This document shows positions 46,661 to 58,407 of a stretch of DNA of 64,000 bases, one piece after another. The position numbers were made by a program, and so were the translations under genes. Below the pieces are notes generated by a model. It ran no database searches and was not told the DNA's origin. It saw only the letters and a program-made list of their open reading frames with translations. Positions within the stretch are counted from its first letter, which is position 1; every line of letters starts with the position of its first letter. Source of the stretch: Pratylenchus scribneri (lineage: Eukaryota; Nematoda; Chromadorea; Rhabditida; Pratylenchidae); assembly GCA_030063045.1 (NCBI GenBank), contig JAQSEB010000212.1, positions 124,001-188,000 on the forward strand, given 5' to 3'.

Positions 46661-47579
46661 CTCCCAATCCCAAAATGAGAAATGACCATTGGCATTGGCT
46701 CACATCCGCGCTTCACTCACTCATTCCCACTTCCCAGCACTCCAATTTTGTCCAATGTTCACAGAATGGAAAACACTAAAGCAATCGATTAAGTGCAAAA
46801 GGGCACACTGTGCTAACCAAAAATTTTTAGCCATTCTCCTTATTTAGCACATAATGCATAATCCAATTAGCATTTTTGGATAGAAAATTTACTATTCTTT
46901 GGCAGTCAAAAAATTTTCCTTGCTATTTTAATTATTTTTTTTAACAATTTTGGATTATTGATCCACATCCACAATGTTTCATTTTATTTATTTAAAAAGA
47001 GAACTTTTAGAGCACCTTTTTAAAAATAGTTAATGATTATTTTTTATGGGAAACAAAAAATAAATAAAAAGCTTTCAAAAATCCATATTTAAAAACAAAT
47101 TTTTTTTTGCCTTAATAATTTTTCATTTCACCTTTTATTGGAGAAAATTTGATAAAAGTTAAATATTTAAAAATTATTTTAAAATTTAATTGGATATAAA
47201 GAAAAATTGGTAAATACCTAAATCCTTTTCTGCTGATTACTTTTTCTTTGCGCGGGAATCTGATCATTCCAATTATTCAATTATTTTTCTATAACACATA
47301 AACAAATATTCATTTTCAATTTTTATAGAGATTGGATTTTTTATTTAAAACCATTGGACCTTTGTATTTTTAGTCCATTATTAGTGCAGCAAGCACCAAA
47401 ATTACATTCAAAACGACATCACTGGCTTCAATTTAAATTTAAATTAAATTCTTCTCCTTAATTTGGCCAGTTATAAATGGACCAAAATTAAGTCCAGATT
47501 GGATGAAGAGCAAAACATAAAGGAGAAACGACTTTTTTGAACTTTGAAAATAATCCTCACATCTTAAATTGTGTGGAAA

Positions 47580-50500
47580 ATGGCAAAAATAAAACAAAGG
47601 TTTAAAAAGATAGCAACGAAAAAGAAGGAAGGATCATTGATGGAATTTATTGATACTGGAAATGAAGAATTTCGGCTGGCACAAAACCAGAAGGACCACA
47701 TCTCATCGAGAACAACTTCATCCGCATTATCACATTTGCCAACTTTGCCACATACTTCCTCCATAAATTCATCAAATTTGACAAAAAATACCAATATTTT
47801 CTTTGAGCCAAATGTTTCATCTTCGATCCCTCCCCAATCGACGGTTAATTTGCCAGCATTTTTTCCGGCCAAACCAATGTGTAAAAGAAAATCATATTTT
47901 TCTTGTCGGCGGTCATCCCCATTTCTTGCCACCAACAAAATTTTGCCAGTCACATTGTTGTCACTAATTTATTGCATATTTTTGGCCAGGATAGCAGCAG
48001 CTTTTTCCAATCACGGTTTCTTTTGTTACATTAGACAAAATATGGGGTAATTATCAGTTTTATCCGGCGCTAGCAGATTTGAAAATTTTTCTTTCGAAAT
48101 ATTTTTTTTTCCATATTTGATTATAAAATATATTGGAAAAAATGCTTTTTATAGGATCTAGAATTTTATGCCTAATTAGAGTGAAAAATGGGTGACTTAT
48201 TAGGGGAAAAATCCGATGAGTTACACTTAAATCGCGATTAGTGTAAAGATGATGGATAAATTTACCGTATTTCCACTATTATTGTCAACCCCTCCAGTAG
48301 AAGCCTCCCTCTAATTAAAGCCCCCTTTAGAGTTTCTTTGAAAAATAAAGCCCCCTCTCTCTAGGAAGCTCCCACCCCCTCTATTAGTAGCCCTTTTCAT
48401 CGAAAAATTTATGTCAAAGTAACTAAATTTTATATGAAATTAAGCAGAAATAAGCATTTTTATTTCAAAAAATCAGTAAAGTACCAACCTCGATGGGTCT
48501 CTGAAAAATAAAGGCTTTCACTTTAGTAGAAACACAGTCCTCTGAAAAATAATAGCCCCGTGGCAACTAATAGAGAAAATACGGTATATAGCATTTTAGA
48601 CATGAAATTAAGCTAATAATGGCATTAGCAAAGCATTGGTCAATATCGGATTTCGGATATTATTTAGAAGTCAAGACTTTAGCCAATAATTTACATTTAA
48701 CACGGCGAAATCCAAAATATCGCATTTCAAATGAAAACAGAACCAGTCCAGAAAAGAAGCATTAACCAAATCGTAATAATTTTTCCTATCATTTTCCACA
48801 GTTCCACCGCCCCCTCGAAATGTGCAAGTCACCCAAATCAACAGTTCCACCATAAAAGTGAGCTGGGAACCGCCAGCCGATGAACAGGCCGAAGTTTTAG
48901 GCTACAATGTTTACAAGGTATCAAATAAATTTTTAAATGAGATATTATTAAAATCATTATAAATTTTTCCAAAATTTTTGTGGAATTTTTAAATTTAAAT
49001 AATTGGCCCTTATCAAAAGTTAGAGTTTATATTTAGCCTTTTATTATGAGGCTAGATTAGGCTAGAATTTAAATAATGGAACCAAATTTTGCCAAGTTTT
49101 ACGGCCTGGAAAAATTTTAATTTTTGGACTCTAAAATTTTGGTTAAATTCACTGATTTTATTAAGAAACTAAAATAATTAATTTTATCATTCATCGTTAA
49201 AATCTAAAAAAATCAGTTGAATAGGTAAAAATAATAATTGCAAAAGCAATTTAATTTCCATGTAAAAAAACATAAAATTCTTACCAGAAAATAGAAATAA
49301 TTTCTTAACTTTGCAAAAATTTGACCAAAAAATGTGACCATAAATTTTTTCGATGCATTTATTTATATAAAGGTTTTTCAGATTTAAGCAATTTTAAACA
49401 AGTCTAACAAACAGCTGGACAAAATAATTTTATAAAAAAATTTAAAATAAGAAAAAAAGAATTTTTCCGAAAATTTAATATATATTAAAATAGATCATAA
49501 TCTTTTAAAAAATTTGATCTTTTAAAATATTTATTTTCCAGTTTCAAATTCTCAACGATGCATTTGTGAACAATTTGCGACGCGCTGTGGCCATTGTGGA
49601 CAGAAATGTAAATAATTTATTTATGGGCATTAGTTTTTAAATTTATTGAATTTTTTTAAAAATTTATTTTTACATTTTTTTAATCTTTTTTAAATTTTTG
49701 AATTGTAGAATTTTATAATCTTTAATCTTGTAAGTAAATTTATTAATTAAAGGAAAAAAAATGATTTTTAACAAATTAATGATTAAAATTTTCTTTTATT
49801 TTTATTTTTTTTTAATATATGGGCGAAATTGGGGGACCACTTAACTTTAATTTGTAAAATAAAAATTCATATGATTATAAAAAATTTATAAATTTATTTT
49901 TCTATGGGTAACAAAAATATTTTTTTTAAATGTATATTATAAAAATTGAATAACTTAGAAAATTTATTTGTAATTTATTTCGAAATTATTATTCTTTTAT
50001 TTTTTTATATATTTTTGAATATTCTTTTCTATTAATTAAAATGTAAATTTTTCCCAAAATTGTTGTATTTTTAAATTTTTTAAAAATATTAATTTATATG
50101 ATGCAAAAGTAAAAATAACCTTAATTTTATTTTTAGATTTTAATTATTTTTTTTAAACATTTTTTCAATAATGTCGCCTTCTTGTTCCCTTAAATTTATT
50201 AAAAATATTAATTTATTTTATCATTTATTAAAAAATTTACTTGAAAAAAATCTATGGGAAACAAAAAAAATAAATTTGCCAAAGTAAAATATGGTGGTTT
50301 GTATTTAACTGTTAATTTTTTTATGTATTATTTTTTATAAGATTGAGCCAAACAATTTGAATTAAATTAATTAAAAATATTTTAATAACCATTTTTGAAA
50401 AATTTGATAACTTTATAAAATTGAAAAAATTAAATATTTATTAAAAATTATTTAATGCATGATTTTTTTCATATTTTAATGTTGATAATATAAATTATCA

Positions 50501-53135
50501 AAATTGAATTTTTTTGAGCTGATCATAATAGTAACCCATATAATTTATAAAAAAAATATATGGGAAAAAATATTTAACACGAAGAAAAATTTATGTGAAT
50601 GAAAAAAATATTTATAAATAATTTATTTAATATTTTTCAGAAGCTTTACGCCTATTTGAATGATTTGGAGCCGAACACGGAATATGCAATTCGGGTGGGT
50701 GCATTCAACATGAAAGGCGATGGAGAACTCTCGCAATTGACCAAACAGAGTCGAATATTGACCGGGGGAAAACGTAAAGAAATTATTAAAATTAATTTAT
50801 AATTAATTTCATTACACCCCAAAAATTGGCATTTATTAAAATTCTAATAAAAATAAAAAATTTATGTTTAATTATTAATTTTCACATTTTTCTTTAAACA
50901 GCGCCATCTCCCCCTCGGCCCCAATCCATTTCGTTGATCAGTGAATTCAAGCCAATTCGAGCCAAAGTTGAATGGCTAGCACCAAGGTTGAATTTAATTA
51001 AGTTATTAAAAAATTAAAATTTAGATAAGTAAATTTGCCATCTCATAAAAAAATATTTAAAAAAATAACATAAAAATCACAAACTGAGCATTTATTAATA
51101 AATAATTTCGGAGGAATTCAACAGAATTTAATGAAAAATTTTACAAATTAAAAATTAATAAAAATTTCTATTTATCGGTTAAATAATCATTTTTTATTCC
51201 ATCATTCAAAAGAAAAATTATTGTATAGAAAAATTCATAAAAATTTAGAAAATTATTATATTTATGTCATCGAATAAATTACTCACAATTCCTTTTTCCA
51301 GATTCACATACAATTTGCCACTGAAAAGATATATTCTATGGTGGAAACCGGTCGAATTGGAAGCATTCCAACGAGCTGAAGTGCAACCAATTGAACATAG
51401 CTTTGTGCTTGACCATTTATGTGGGTGGAAAATAATTTTATAAATTTATTAAAATGAAAAAAAATCGGAAAAAATATTTATGAATTTTAAAAAGAAATTT
51501 ATCAGATTTCAAAAATTTTTTTAAATTTATTCAAAATTTAATATTATTCGATCAATGTTTGGTAGTTCTTTTTTTTATATTTTTCATTAGTAATTTTATC
51601 TCTTATGTTTAAATTGTGAGGAAAAAAAATTATGGGTTGCATTTTTTTAGAATAAAAATTCACTCTCAGACATAAAAATTCATTTTTTCTATATTTTACC
51701 ATAATTTATGAATTTAATTTAAATTTTTTCAGACAGTGGCCAAGAATATGAATTGCATATTGCAGCGGTGAATGAGGTCGGTGCCAGTGAAAATGCCACC
51801 GAACAATTGATTACACCAACCGCTGTGCCCGATGGAGAGCCATTGAACATTCGATATACAATTTTTCGAAATAAGGTTATTTTGAAATGTTTTATTATTT
51901 TTAAATTTTTAATTGTAGTCTACTAACTAGTAACTAGGCAGAATTTTAAATTAAATTTTTGAATAATTGTTTTTCTTATTTAAATTAATATTTATGAGTT
52001 CAACTTTTCTTTAAAAAATTACAAAATAAAAATAAACAAATTAAGAAATTAAAAAATTTTTTAATTTTTTACATTCAGAATTTTAGTTTAACAATTCACA
52101 ATATATTTTGAGTTTATTTTTTGTTTAAATTTTATTTTTCGTTGAATTTTCATGGTAACAAAATTAATTCGTCTGAATATAGATAGATTTTTTAATAAAC
52201 AAAATTGTTTAAATATTTTATGAGTTTATTTTTCTCTGCAGAAAATAAAAAATCATGTTTTTAGAATTCCAGATCAATTTTTAAGAATATTTTATTTTTT
52301 TAAATTTTAATTATATTTAAAAATTTTTTTTAATAATAGCAATTTTCTTTCGTAATTTTTATTTATAATAGAAATTAAAATTGCAAAATTCTAAAAATAA
52401 AAAAAATGCTGAATTAAAATTATCATTTGCATATATTTTCTCAATTTTAAGGCTAACTTTTAATTATATTTATTTATTTCTTTGTGCAGTCAATTTGATC
52501 CTGTCGAAAATTAAAACACAATATTTGTATTCTTCTTAAATAAAAATAATTAATTAAATAGTTTATGAGTTCAATTTTTTATATTATTTTTTTAAAAATT
52601 CTAAAAGAATTGAAATAAAAACAATTAGAAAATATTTAAAAAATCATAAAATTTAATTTGAATTTGAATTTTTTTAAAATTTAATATAATAATAAAATAT
52701 AAAATATTTCTTTATAGCTCTCCATCCTCTGGGATCCACCCCAATGGCGACATCGCAATGGGAATATCACACATTACGAGGTGGAATTGATGCCAATCAG
52801 CAGCCGTAGCACAGGACCAATTCGACGAAATGTATACTAAAAGGGGGGACAAGGATGGCGAAAAATTATTAATTAATTTTTTTTATTTTTATATATAATT
52901 TTTAAAAAAATTTCTATGCAAAATTTGAGAAAATTCCGTTAAAATACAACAAAATTACCTTAAATTTATTAAATAAATTAAATAATAGGTTTCCTCTCAA
53001 ACGGCCATTTTTGACATTGATCCTGCACAAAGTTACACATTCCGTGTTGCGGCTGCAACCAGCAAAGGCACTGGCATATATTCGGGCGAATTGCGCATCG
53101 ATGGACAGCAGAGTGGTTGGTTTTATCGTTTTTAA
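47580..53135 (+). CDS. Fibronectin type III repeat protein, possibly the ectodomain of a LAR-like receptor
   Basis: Model: join(47580..48015, 48802..48917, 49542..49607, 50641..50773, 50902..50986, 51302..51420, 51733..51875, 52718..52831, 52989..53135), 452 residues if it ends at 53135. Exon 1 encodes about 120 polar residues, then a hydrophobic stretch L-P-V-T-L-L-S-L-I-Y-C-I-F-L-A-R near 125-140, which would be a signal anchor or, from an internal Met (M-C-K-R-K), a signal peptide. Three FN3 modules follow: P-P-P-P-R-N-V-Q-V-T with W-E-P-P and L-E-P-N-T-E-Y-A-I-R-V-G-A-F-N; P-S-P-P-R-P with Y-E-L-H-I-A-A-V-N-E-V-G; and W-D-P-P-Q-W with S-Y-T-F-R-V-A-A-A-T-S-K-G-T-G. The module order and Gly-Asp/Gly-Thr turns recall membrane-proximal FN3 modules of LAR-type receptors. 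A donor at 53115 could instead lead to further exons, such as 54440 onward. No phosphatase domain is seen. Confidence 0.7.
48263..48586. mobile_element. TIR element with TACCGTATTT ends, in intron 1 of the FN3 gene
   Basis: Left end TACCGTATTTCCACTATTA, right end TAATAGAGAAAATACGGTA. The body is AAGCCCCCTCT-type iterations with GAAAAATAAAGCCCC repeated, and no coding capacity. Confidence 0.75.
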
Positions 53136-53416
53136 TTAAATATATTGAAAATGAACAAAATTTAAATAATAAATTAATTTATTTTAAAATTTTAAATACT
53201 TAAAAATTGAAATAAAAAAATAAATGAAAAATGAAATGAATGCGCCAAAAATGCGAATAAAATGATCAAAGCAAAATTATTACACCATAATTTAATGCTC
53301 CTTTTTACCAAATTGGTAAAAAATATTAATGTGAGATTCAGCTGCTTCATCCGATCAATCAACAGTTATATTTATTAAATTATTTTTAATAATAAAAAAA
53401 TTACTGGGAGAGAAGC

Positions 53417-53602
53417 CAGGGATGGGTTCGGAATTCCGAATGCCGGAATTCCGGTGTTTGAGTTCCGATTTTATGAAAAAAGCAAAGGTAGTGTCTTGAT
53501 TTTTTTCCAAATTTTCCGACCCGCTACCTTTACTATGCGATTCCGATTCCGAATGCCGGAATTCCTGCTTTTTTGAGTTCCGATTTCCGAACCCATTCCT
53601 GC
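53417..53602. mobile_element. TIR element of iterated GAATTCCG motifs
   Basis: Ends CAGGGATGGGTTCGGAA and TTCCGAACCCATTCCTG. Body iterates GCCGGAATTCC and GAGTTCCGAT. CAGGG ends resemble hAT elements, but I see no 8-bp duplication. Confidence 0.65.
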
Positions 53603-55501
53603 CCCGATTCATGCTTATTTTAAAAGACCAATCGTTTAAATATATAGAACAGACCTATGAGATATTTTGTATGGGAAGCAGCCCACAGCAACAAATTGAA
53701 TGAAGAAATGTTCAAGAATTTTGCATTCTCTCTCTTCATTTTCTCATTTTTCTAATCCCCGCTGCGACCGATCCACCCAATCCGATTTGACCCCTATTTC
53801 GTAGTGAAAAATTATTTATGGGAAGCAAACATACAATTAGAAAAAGGAAAATATTGGTCTTTTATTTTTTCCCACTCTCTCTTTAATTTTCTCACTTCTC
53901 TATAATTCTTTTTAATTACCAAATTTTTTTCATGCTGAAGCAAAAGATAAAATTAATTAAATTAAGACAAATTATTTTAATATTTTTTTGCCATTTTTCT
54001 AATTTTTAAAGATAATTTAGATTTGTTTTTTTTTTTTATTAACTTCAATAATAATTTACAAAAATTTCGCCTGGCTAAAATATCAAATTACAAACTTTCA
54101 TGCACTTTTAAAAATTTTTAATTTCCTTTTTCCCAAAAACTAACAAATAACGACGGAATTGCAGAGGTCTTTTTGTTGGCAAACATTGAGAAACCCTTTG
54201 AATTTTTATTCCGACAGATGAATAAAATTTCAATTTTGAAGCTCTAAAAATTAAAAGTTTTCCAAATGTCTCATTAATTTGCTTTTTTGGTAAAAAATTT
54301 GAATAAAAAAAGCAAATCTCAATCAGTTTAAATTCCATTTTACCATTTGATATTTTAATCTATTTAATCTACTATTTTCACCTCAATTTCGTGGCTTAAT
54401 AATTTATTCTTTTTAATCCATGCAAAAAATTTGTGTCCAGTGGCAACCGGCGCGCCTCCCTCTATTCCCTTTCTCTCTTCGTATCCCTCCTTTCATTTTG
54501 TCAAACCGATTTAAGTCTCGCCGGAGAGGGATTTTTCTTGCGCACTTCCGCAAACATTTTAAACTCTCCGCCATCGCATCCCAAATGGACCGCTTTTATG
54601 ACCAAAAAAAGAAAAACGGCACAATGCGCCGGATTAAATTCCCTCATTTTAACTAAAAAACGGTGGGATTGGATGGACTTTCGGCTGGACAGACTTTTAT
54701 TTTACCTTTTTTGAAGGAAAAGAGAAAACATTTAATAAACATATTTTTGCCTAAACAGAAGATTTTGGCCATTTTTCGGAAAACTCTAATTGGTTAACAG
54801 GGACAAAAATTATAAGCTTATTTTTTTGTTAAGTTATTATTAATTTCTAAGTTAAAAGAAATTCTGAATATGAATTTTAACCCTGTTTTGTCAAATTATT
54901 TTCCAGAATATTTTCCTAAAGATAATTAGAAAGCATCTCGATTTTTTCCGAAACCATTTTTGTAAGCCCTTACCATGTTGCATATGTTTTGCATATTCCT
55001 AGACAAATATTGTTTAAATAAAGTCAGACCAAATCTATTTTATCACCCAAAAATGTATGACCACTTAGCCAAAAAATCTTTGGTCAACTCCTAAATCTAT
55101 TCAAAATGTATTTTTTCCGCTATTTTGCATCGATACGCTTTTCCTCTTTTTATATCATTTTGCCCCCTCCACTCAATTCCTTTTTAAATATGCCCCCTCT
55201 ACGCTACATAAATATGTCCATAATCGACTTGACAGACACCTGTGCTGACTTTGAGCGGCAAAAACGAGGCACGAAAGCAAAAGGGGAAAAATGGGCTAAT
55301 GGACCCGGATTAAATTTGCCTCGCGCCCCGCACATATTTACACCACCACTTCACTCCCGTAAAAGGCGTATTGGCACATAGTCAAATAATACGGCAGCAG
55401 CCATGGCACAAAAATATTATTAGGGAAGGGGCCCGTGGGGGGAGGTGGGCTAAACATCATCGGCGGAGGCAGAAAACTTTGCCCTCTTCGTTTCTTTTAA
55501 T

Positions 55502-56301
55502 TAGAGTTGGAGGGAGTCGGTTCTAGACCGAGGTCTCCGGTTCCGGTTCCGCTCGGTTCCTAGATCGCGGTTCCGGTTCCGGTTCCTGAAAAATCCTCGG
55601 TTCCGGTTCCGGTTCTGGCGGTTCTTTGGTTTTTTGAAAAATGGTCATAAAAATTTTTAAAATTTATTTTTTCATATAATATCGAAAAAATCTAATAAAA
55701 TAATTCAAATATCATATATTCACTTATTCTTTCATCATTTCTAATTCTTTTAGTTAGTCCTTTTCAATAAAATAAGCGCAAAAGAAAAAATAAAATAGCA
55801 TCAAAAAGAAAAACTGACGAAAATAGCCCCACAGGGAAAAATTAGACTAAAATGTAGCCATACATATAAGAATTTTAACAAAAAAAATGTCCGTTAAAGA
55901 AATTAATTCAGTTTAATATGACACAGGAGGGAAAAAATAAACCAAAATGGGCCCGATTGAGGAAAATTTTAGCCAAAAATGGGCCCGATTGGGGAAAATT
56001 TTAGCCAAAAATGGGCCCGATTGGGGAAAATTTTAGCCAAAAATGGCCCCGCCAGGGAAAATTTTAGCCAAAAATGGCCCCGCCAGGGAAATTTTTAAGT
56101 AAAAATGGCCCCACAAATGTAAAATTTTACAAAAAATTTCCCCTTCGGACTGAATGCCAGAACCGTGGAACCGTCGGTTCCGACCCTCGGTTCCCGGTTC
56201 CGCTCGGTTCCAAGACCTCGGTTCCGGTTCCGGTTCTTGGCCCAAAAATGGCCTCGGTTCGGTTCGGTTCCGGTTCGGGTACCCGACTCCCTCCAACTCT
56301 A
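55502..56301. mobile_element. Non-autonomous hAT-like element of GGTTCC iterations with perfect 8-bp target duplication
   Basis: Ends TAGAGTTGGAGGGAGTCGG and CCGACTCCCTCCAACTCTA are perfect 19-bp complements. The octamer CTTTTAAT flanks both sides (55494-55501 and 56302-56309). Both subterminal parts are GGTTCCGGTTCC arrays, and the centre has five tandem units around AAAAATGGGCCCGATTGGGG. No transposase frame. Confidence 0.85.
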
Positions 56302-58407
56302 CTTTTAATTCCCCTATACTCCTTTTCAAATTTCTATCAATCTCTGCATATACATATTTGCCTTAAGCGTGCCAAAATTTTAGGCTGCATTAAATGAATT
56401 ACAAATTAAAAAATGTGTTGATTTTCCTCAAGGAATTTTTTTGGTTGTTTCCATTTAACTTGTTTTTCTGTTAAATATACCCAAAAGCAATTCCTAACCG
56501 TTCTAAAAATTTTGGGACTTATTGCTTTAACTTTCATTTTTAATTTATTTGCCTTTGGTCAATTTCGACCCACGTTTCTATGGCTCTGTGGTCATCTGGC
56601 TTTTGAGCTGTGGCCTGTGGCCAATATAATAATTGTTAAAATGGTCATAAAATGCTTTCCCTTCACAACACGTTTTTCTGCTGCCAGTTTTGGCGCACAA
56701 TTGAAGCGGAAAGGTGTAAAATGGGTCTCAATGAGTCCATTTTAGCCCCCTAGCGTTGAATTGACTTTGTTTTCCCCGCAGGGCGCATAAAAGCTATGCC
56801 CCCTTCGTCCCTCTCTCCCCATAAAATAAAAATGAGCAGCAGTAGCACACGGCAATGGCACAACCAATTCATTCATAAAATGCGCCATATTCCCTTTTTA
56901 ATTCCGCACACACATTTTGGCTTCCACCCCTAGAGGGTCCAATTGTTTTCCAACAATTTGGTCAAAAAAAACGCCCAGCAGGTGGGGAACCCCAAAGCAA
57001 TTTATTTAATGCACCATCCACCATGCTATTCGTTGACATATTTTTTAACTCTGAAATTTTTCTAAATGCAGGCTTAATTCAATCATAAAACCCGAAATTT
57101 ATGGAATTTACGCGTCAAAAATATGAAATTAATACTCTTCATTTTAATTTATAATCAAAATTTCCCCAGGCTTAAATGTACATTGGGTATTCAACAAACC
57201 AATCCTTTTTAATTTCTCCCCTGGGCATTACACTTTTAATGAACATTCCCCCAACAGAGAACAATTAAATTGGTTTGCAAATTGCAACTTTTTTATTTTC
57301 CGTTCCATTTATTCTCTTTCTTTTTTACTCCAAATTTCTTTTTTATATTCTCATTCACCCCCAAATTCCAATTTAATCATGCTAATGGTGGGCCTCTGCC
57401 TCATCATTTTCCTAAATAGTTAATTCTGTTAGCCAGCAAAAAAAAAGAGGGGAATTATGGAAACATAAATGTGAATACTGAATACATAATGTAAATTTTA
57501 TTGACAAAAGTCAAGGAAATATTATTAAAAATAGAATTATTCCCGCATTTTTAGGAGGGTTGGAATAAAAAATGCAAATTAAATAAAACAAAATTATATA
57601 CTAAAAATTGCAACAATTTTATGTTTAATAGAAAAAATCTCCTAACATTTATCTTTATTTTATTTTTAATTTTTTATTATTTTATTTTTGCCCTTTGTTT
57701 GGCCAAGCACTTTTTGTGTGAAATAAAATTAATTAAATTTAAATAATTCTCTTTTGAATAAATTTATGGGTTCCAATTAAAATTAAAAAAATTAGCGAAA
57801 TATTTTGATGGGCACTAATTTCCTCCACTCTCTTAATAAATTTTTCAATTTCTTTATTTTAAAACATTTTTTAGAATCCCATAAAATATTAACATAGATA
57901 AATAAATAAAAATCATTATTAAATTTTCTTTGACTTAAAATAAACTACCGTTTGAAACACTCAAAATTTTAAAATTGAATAAAAAATTAAAATAAAATTT
58001 TTTAAAATTAAATTATCATTCAAAAAATGCTCGCACTGATTCACCGCTAATTCTTTCAACCATAATAATTTTTCCTTTATTTTTTATAACAGACATTTAC
58101 AAATTTTCTAATTTTTAATCAAAGCTTTAATCAAAATCAATTATCTATTTACATTATTTTTTTTCAAGTTCCAATCCCATTCTGCCAATTGCTCAATTGC
58201 TCAAAACGAACAATAAGTCATTCATCAATTTTTCATCTCTTAAATTTTTTCACCTCCCAAGCGCAATTTCATCCCCTAGCCCCATTATAAAAATTAATTA
58301 TTAGCCATTTTGCCATATTTTTAAAATATTTTCTTTTAGAACTCATAGAAATTTTTACACCAAAACAATACTCATTTTTTTGTCAAAGCTAAAATCTAAA
58401 ATCGGCA

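Larger units (their letters stand above)
42210..47579. other. Long region without a supported gene
   Basis: 42545-43010 is built of CTCCGACTCC-type iterations with mirrored halves (likely a TIR element of the iterated-motif kind). 43100-44560 and 45600-46800 are less AT-rich, with pyrimidine-rich tracts, a short CTG run at 43742 and no protein-like frame; they could be promoter, UTR or non-coding RNA sequence for the gene starting at 47580. 44750-45245 is a tandem array and 46535-46660 a direct duplication (separate entries). Confidence 0.45.
53136..58407. other. Long region between the FN3 gene and the next gene
   Basis: Holds two iterated-motif TIR elements (53417-53602 and 55502-56301). 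54420-54700, 55100-55480 and 56700-57000 are less AT-rich but show no convincing exon; 54440 onward could splice in phase to the FN3 gene. The rest is AT-rich. Poly-pyrimidine and Ala-like frames here are not supported as genes. Confidence 0.45.

Noticed and set aside
54433..54714. 93-residue frame beginning M-S-S-G-N-R-R
   Set aside because: No domain recognised. An in-phase acceptor near 54440 for the FN3 gene is possible but unproven, so it is mentioned there only.
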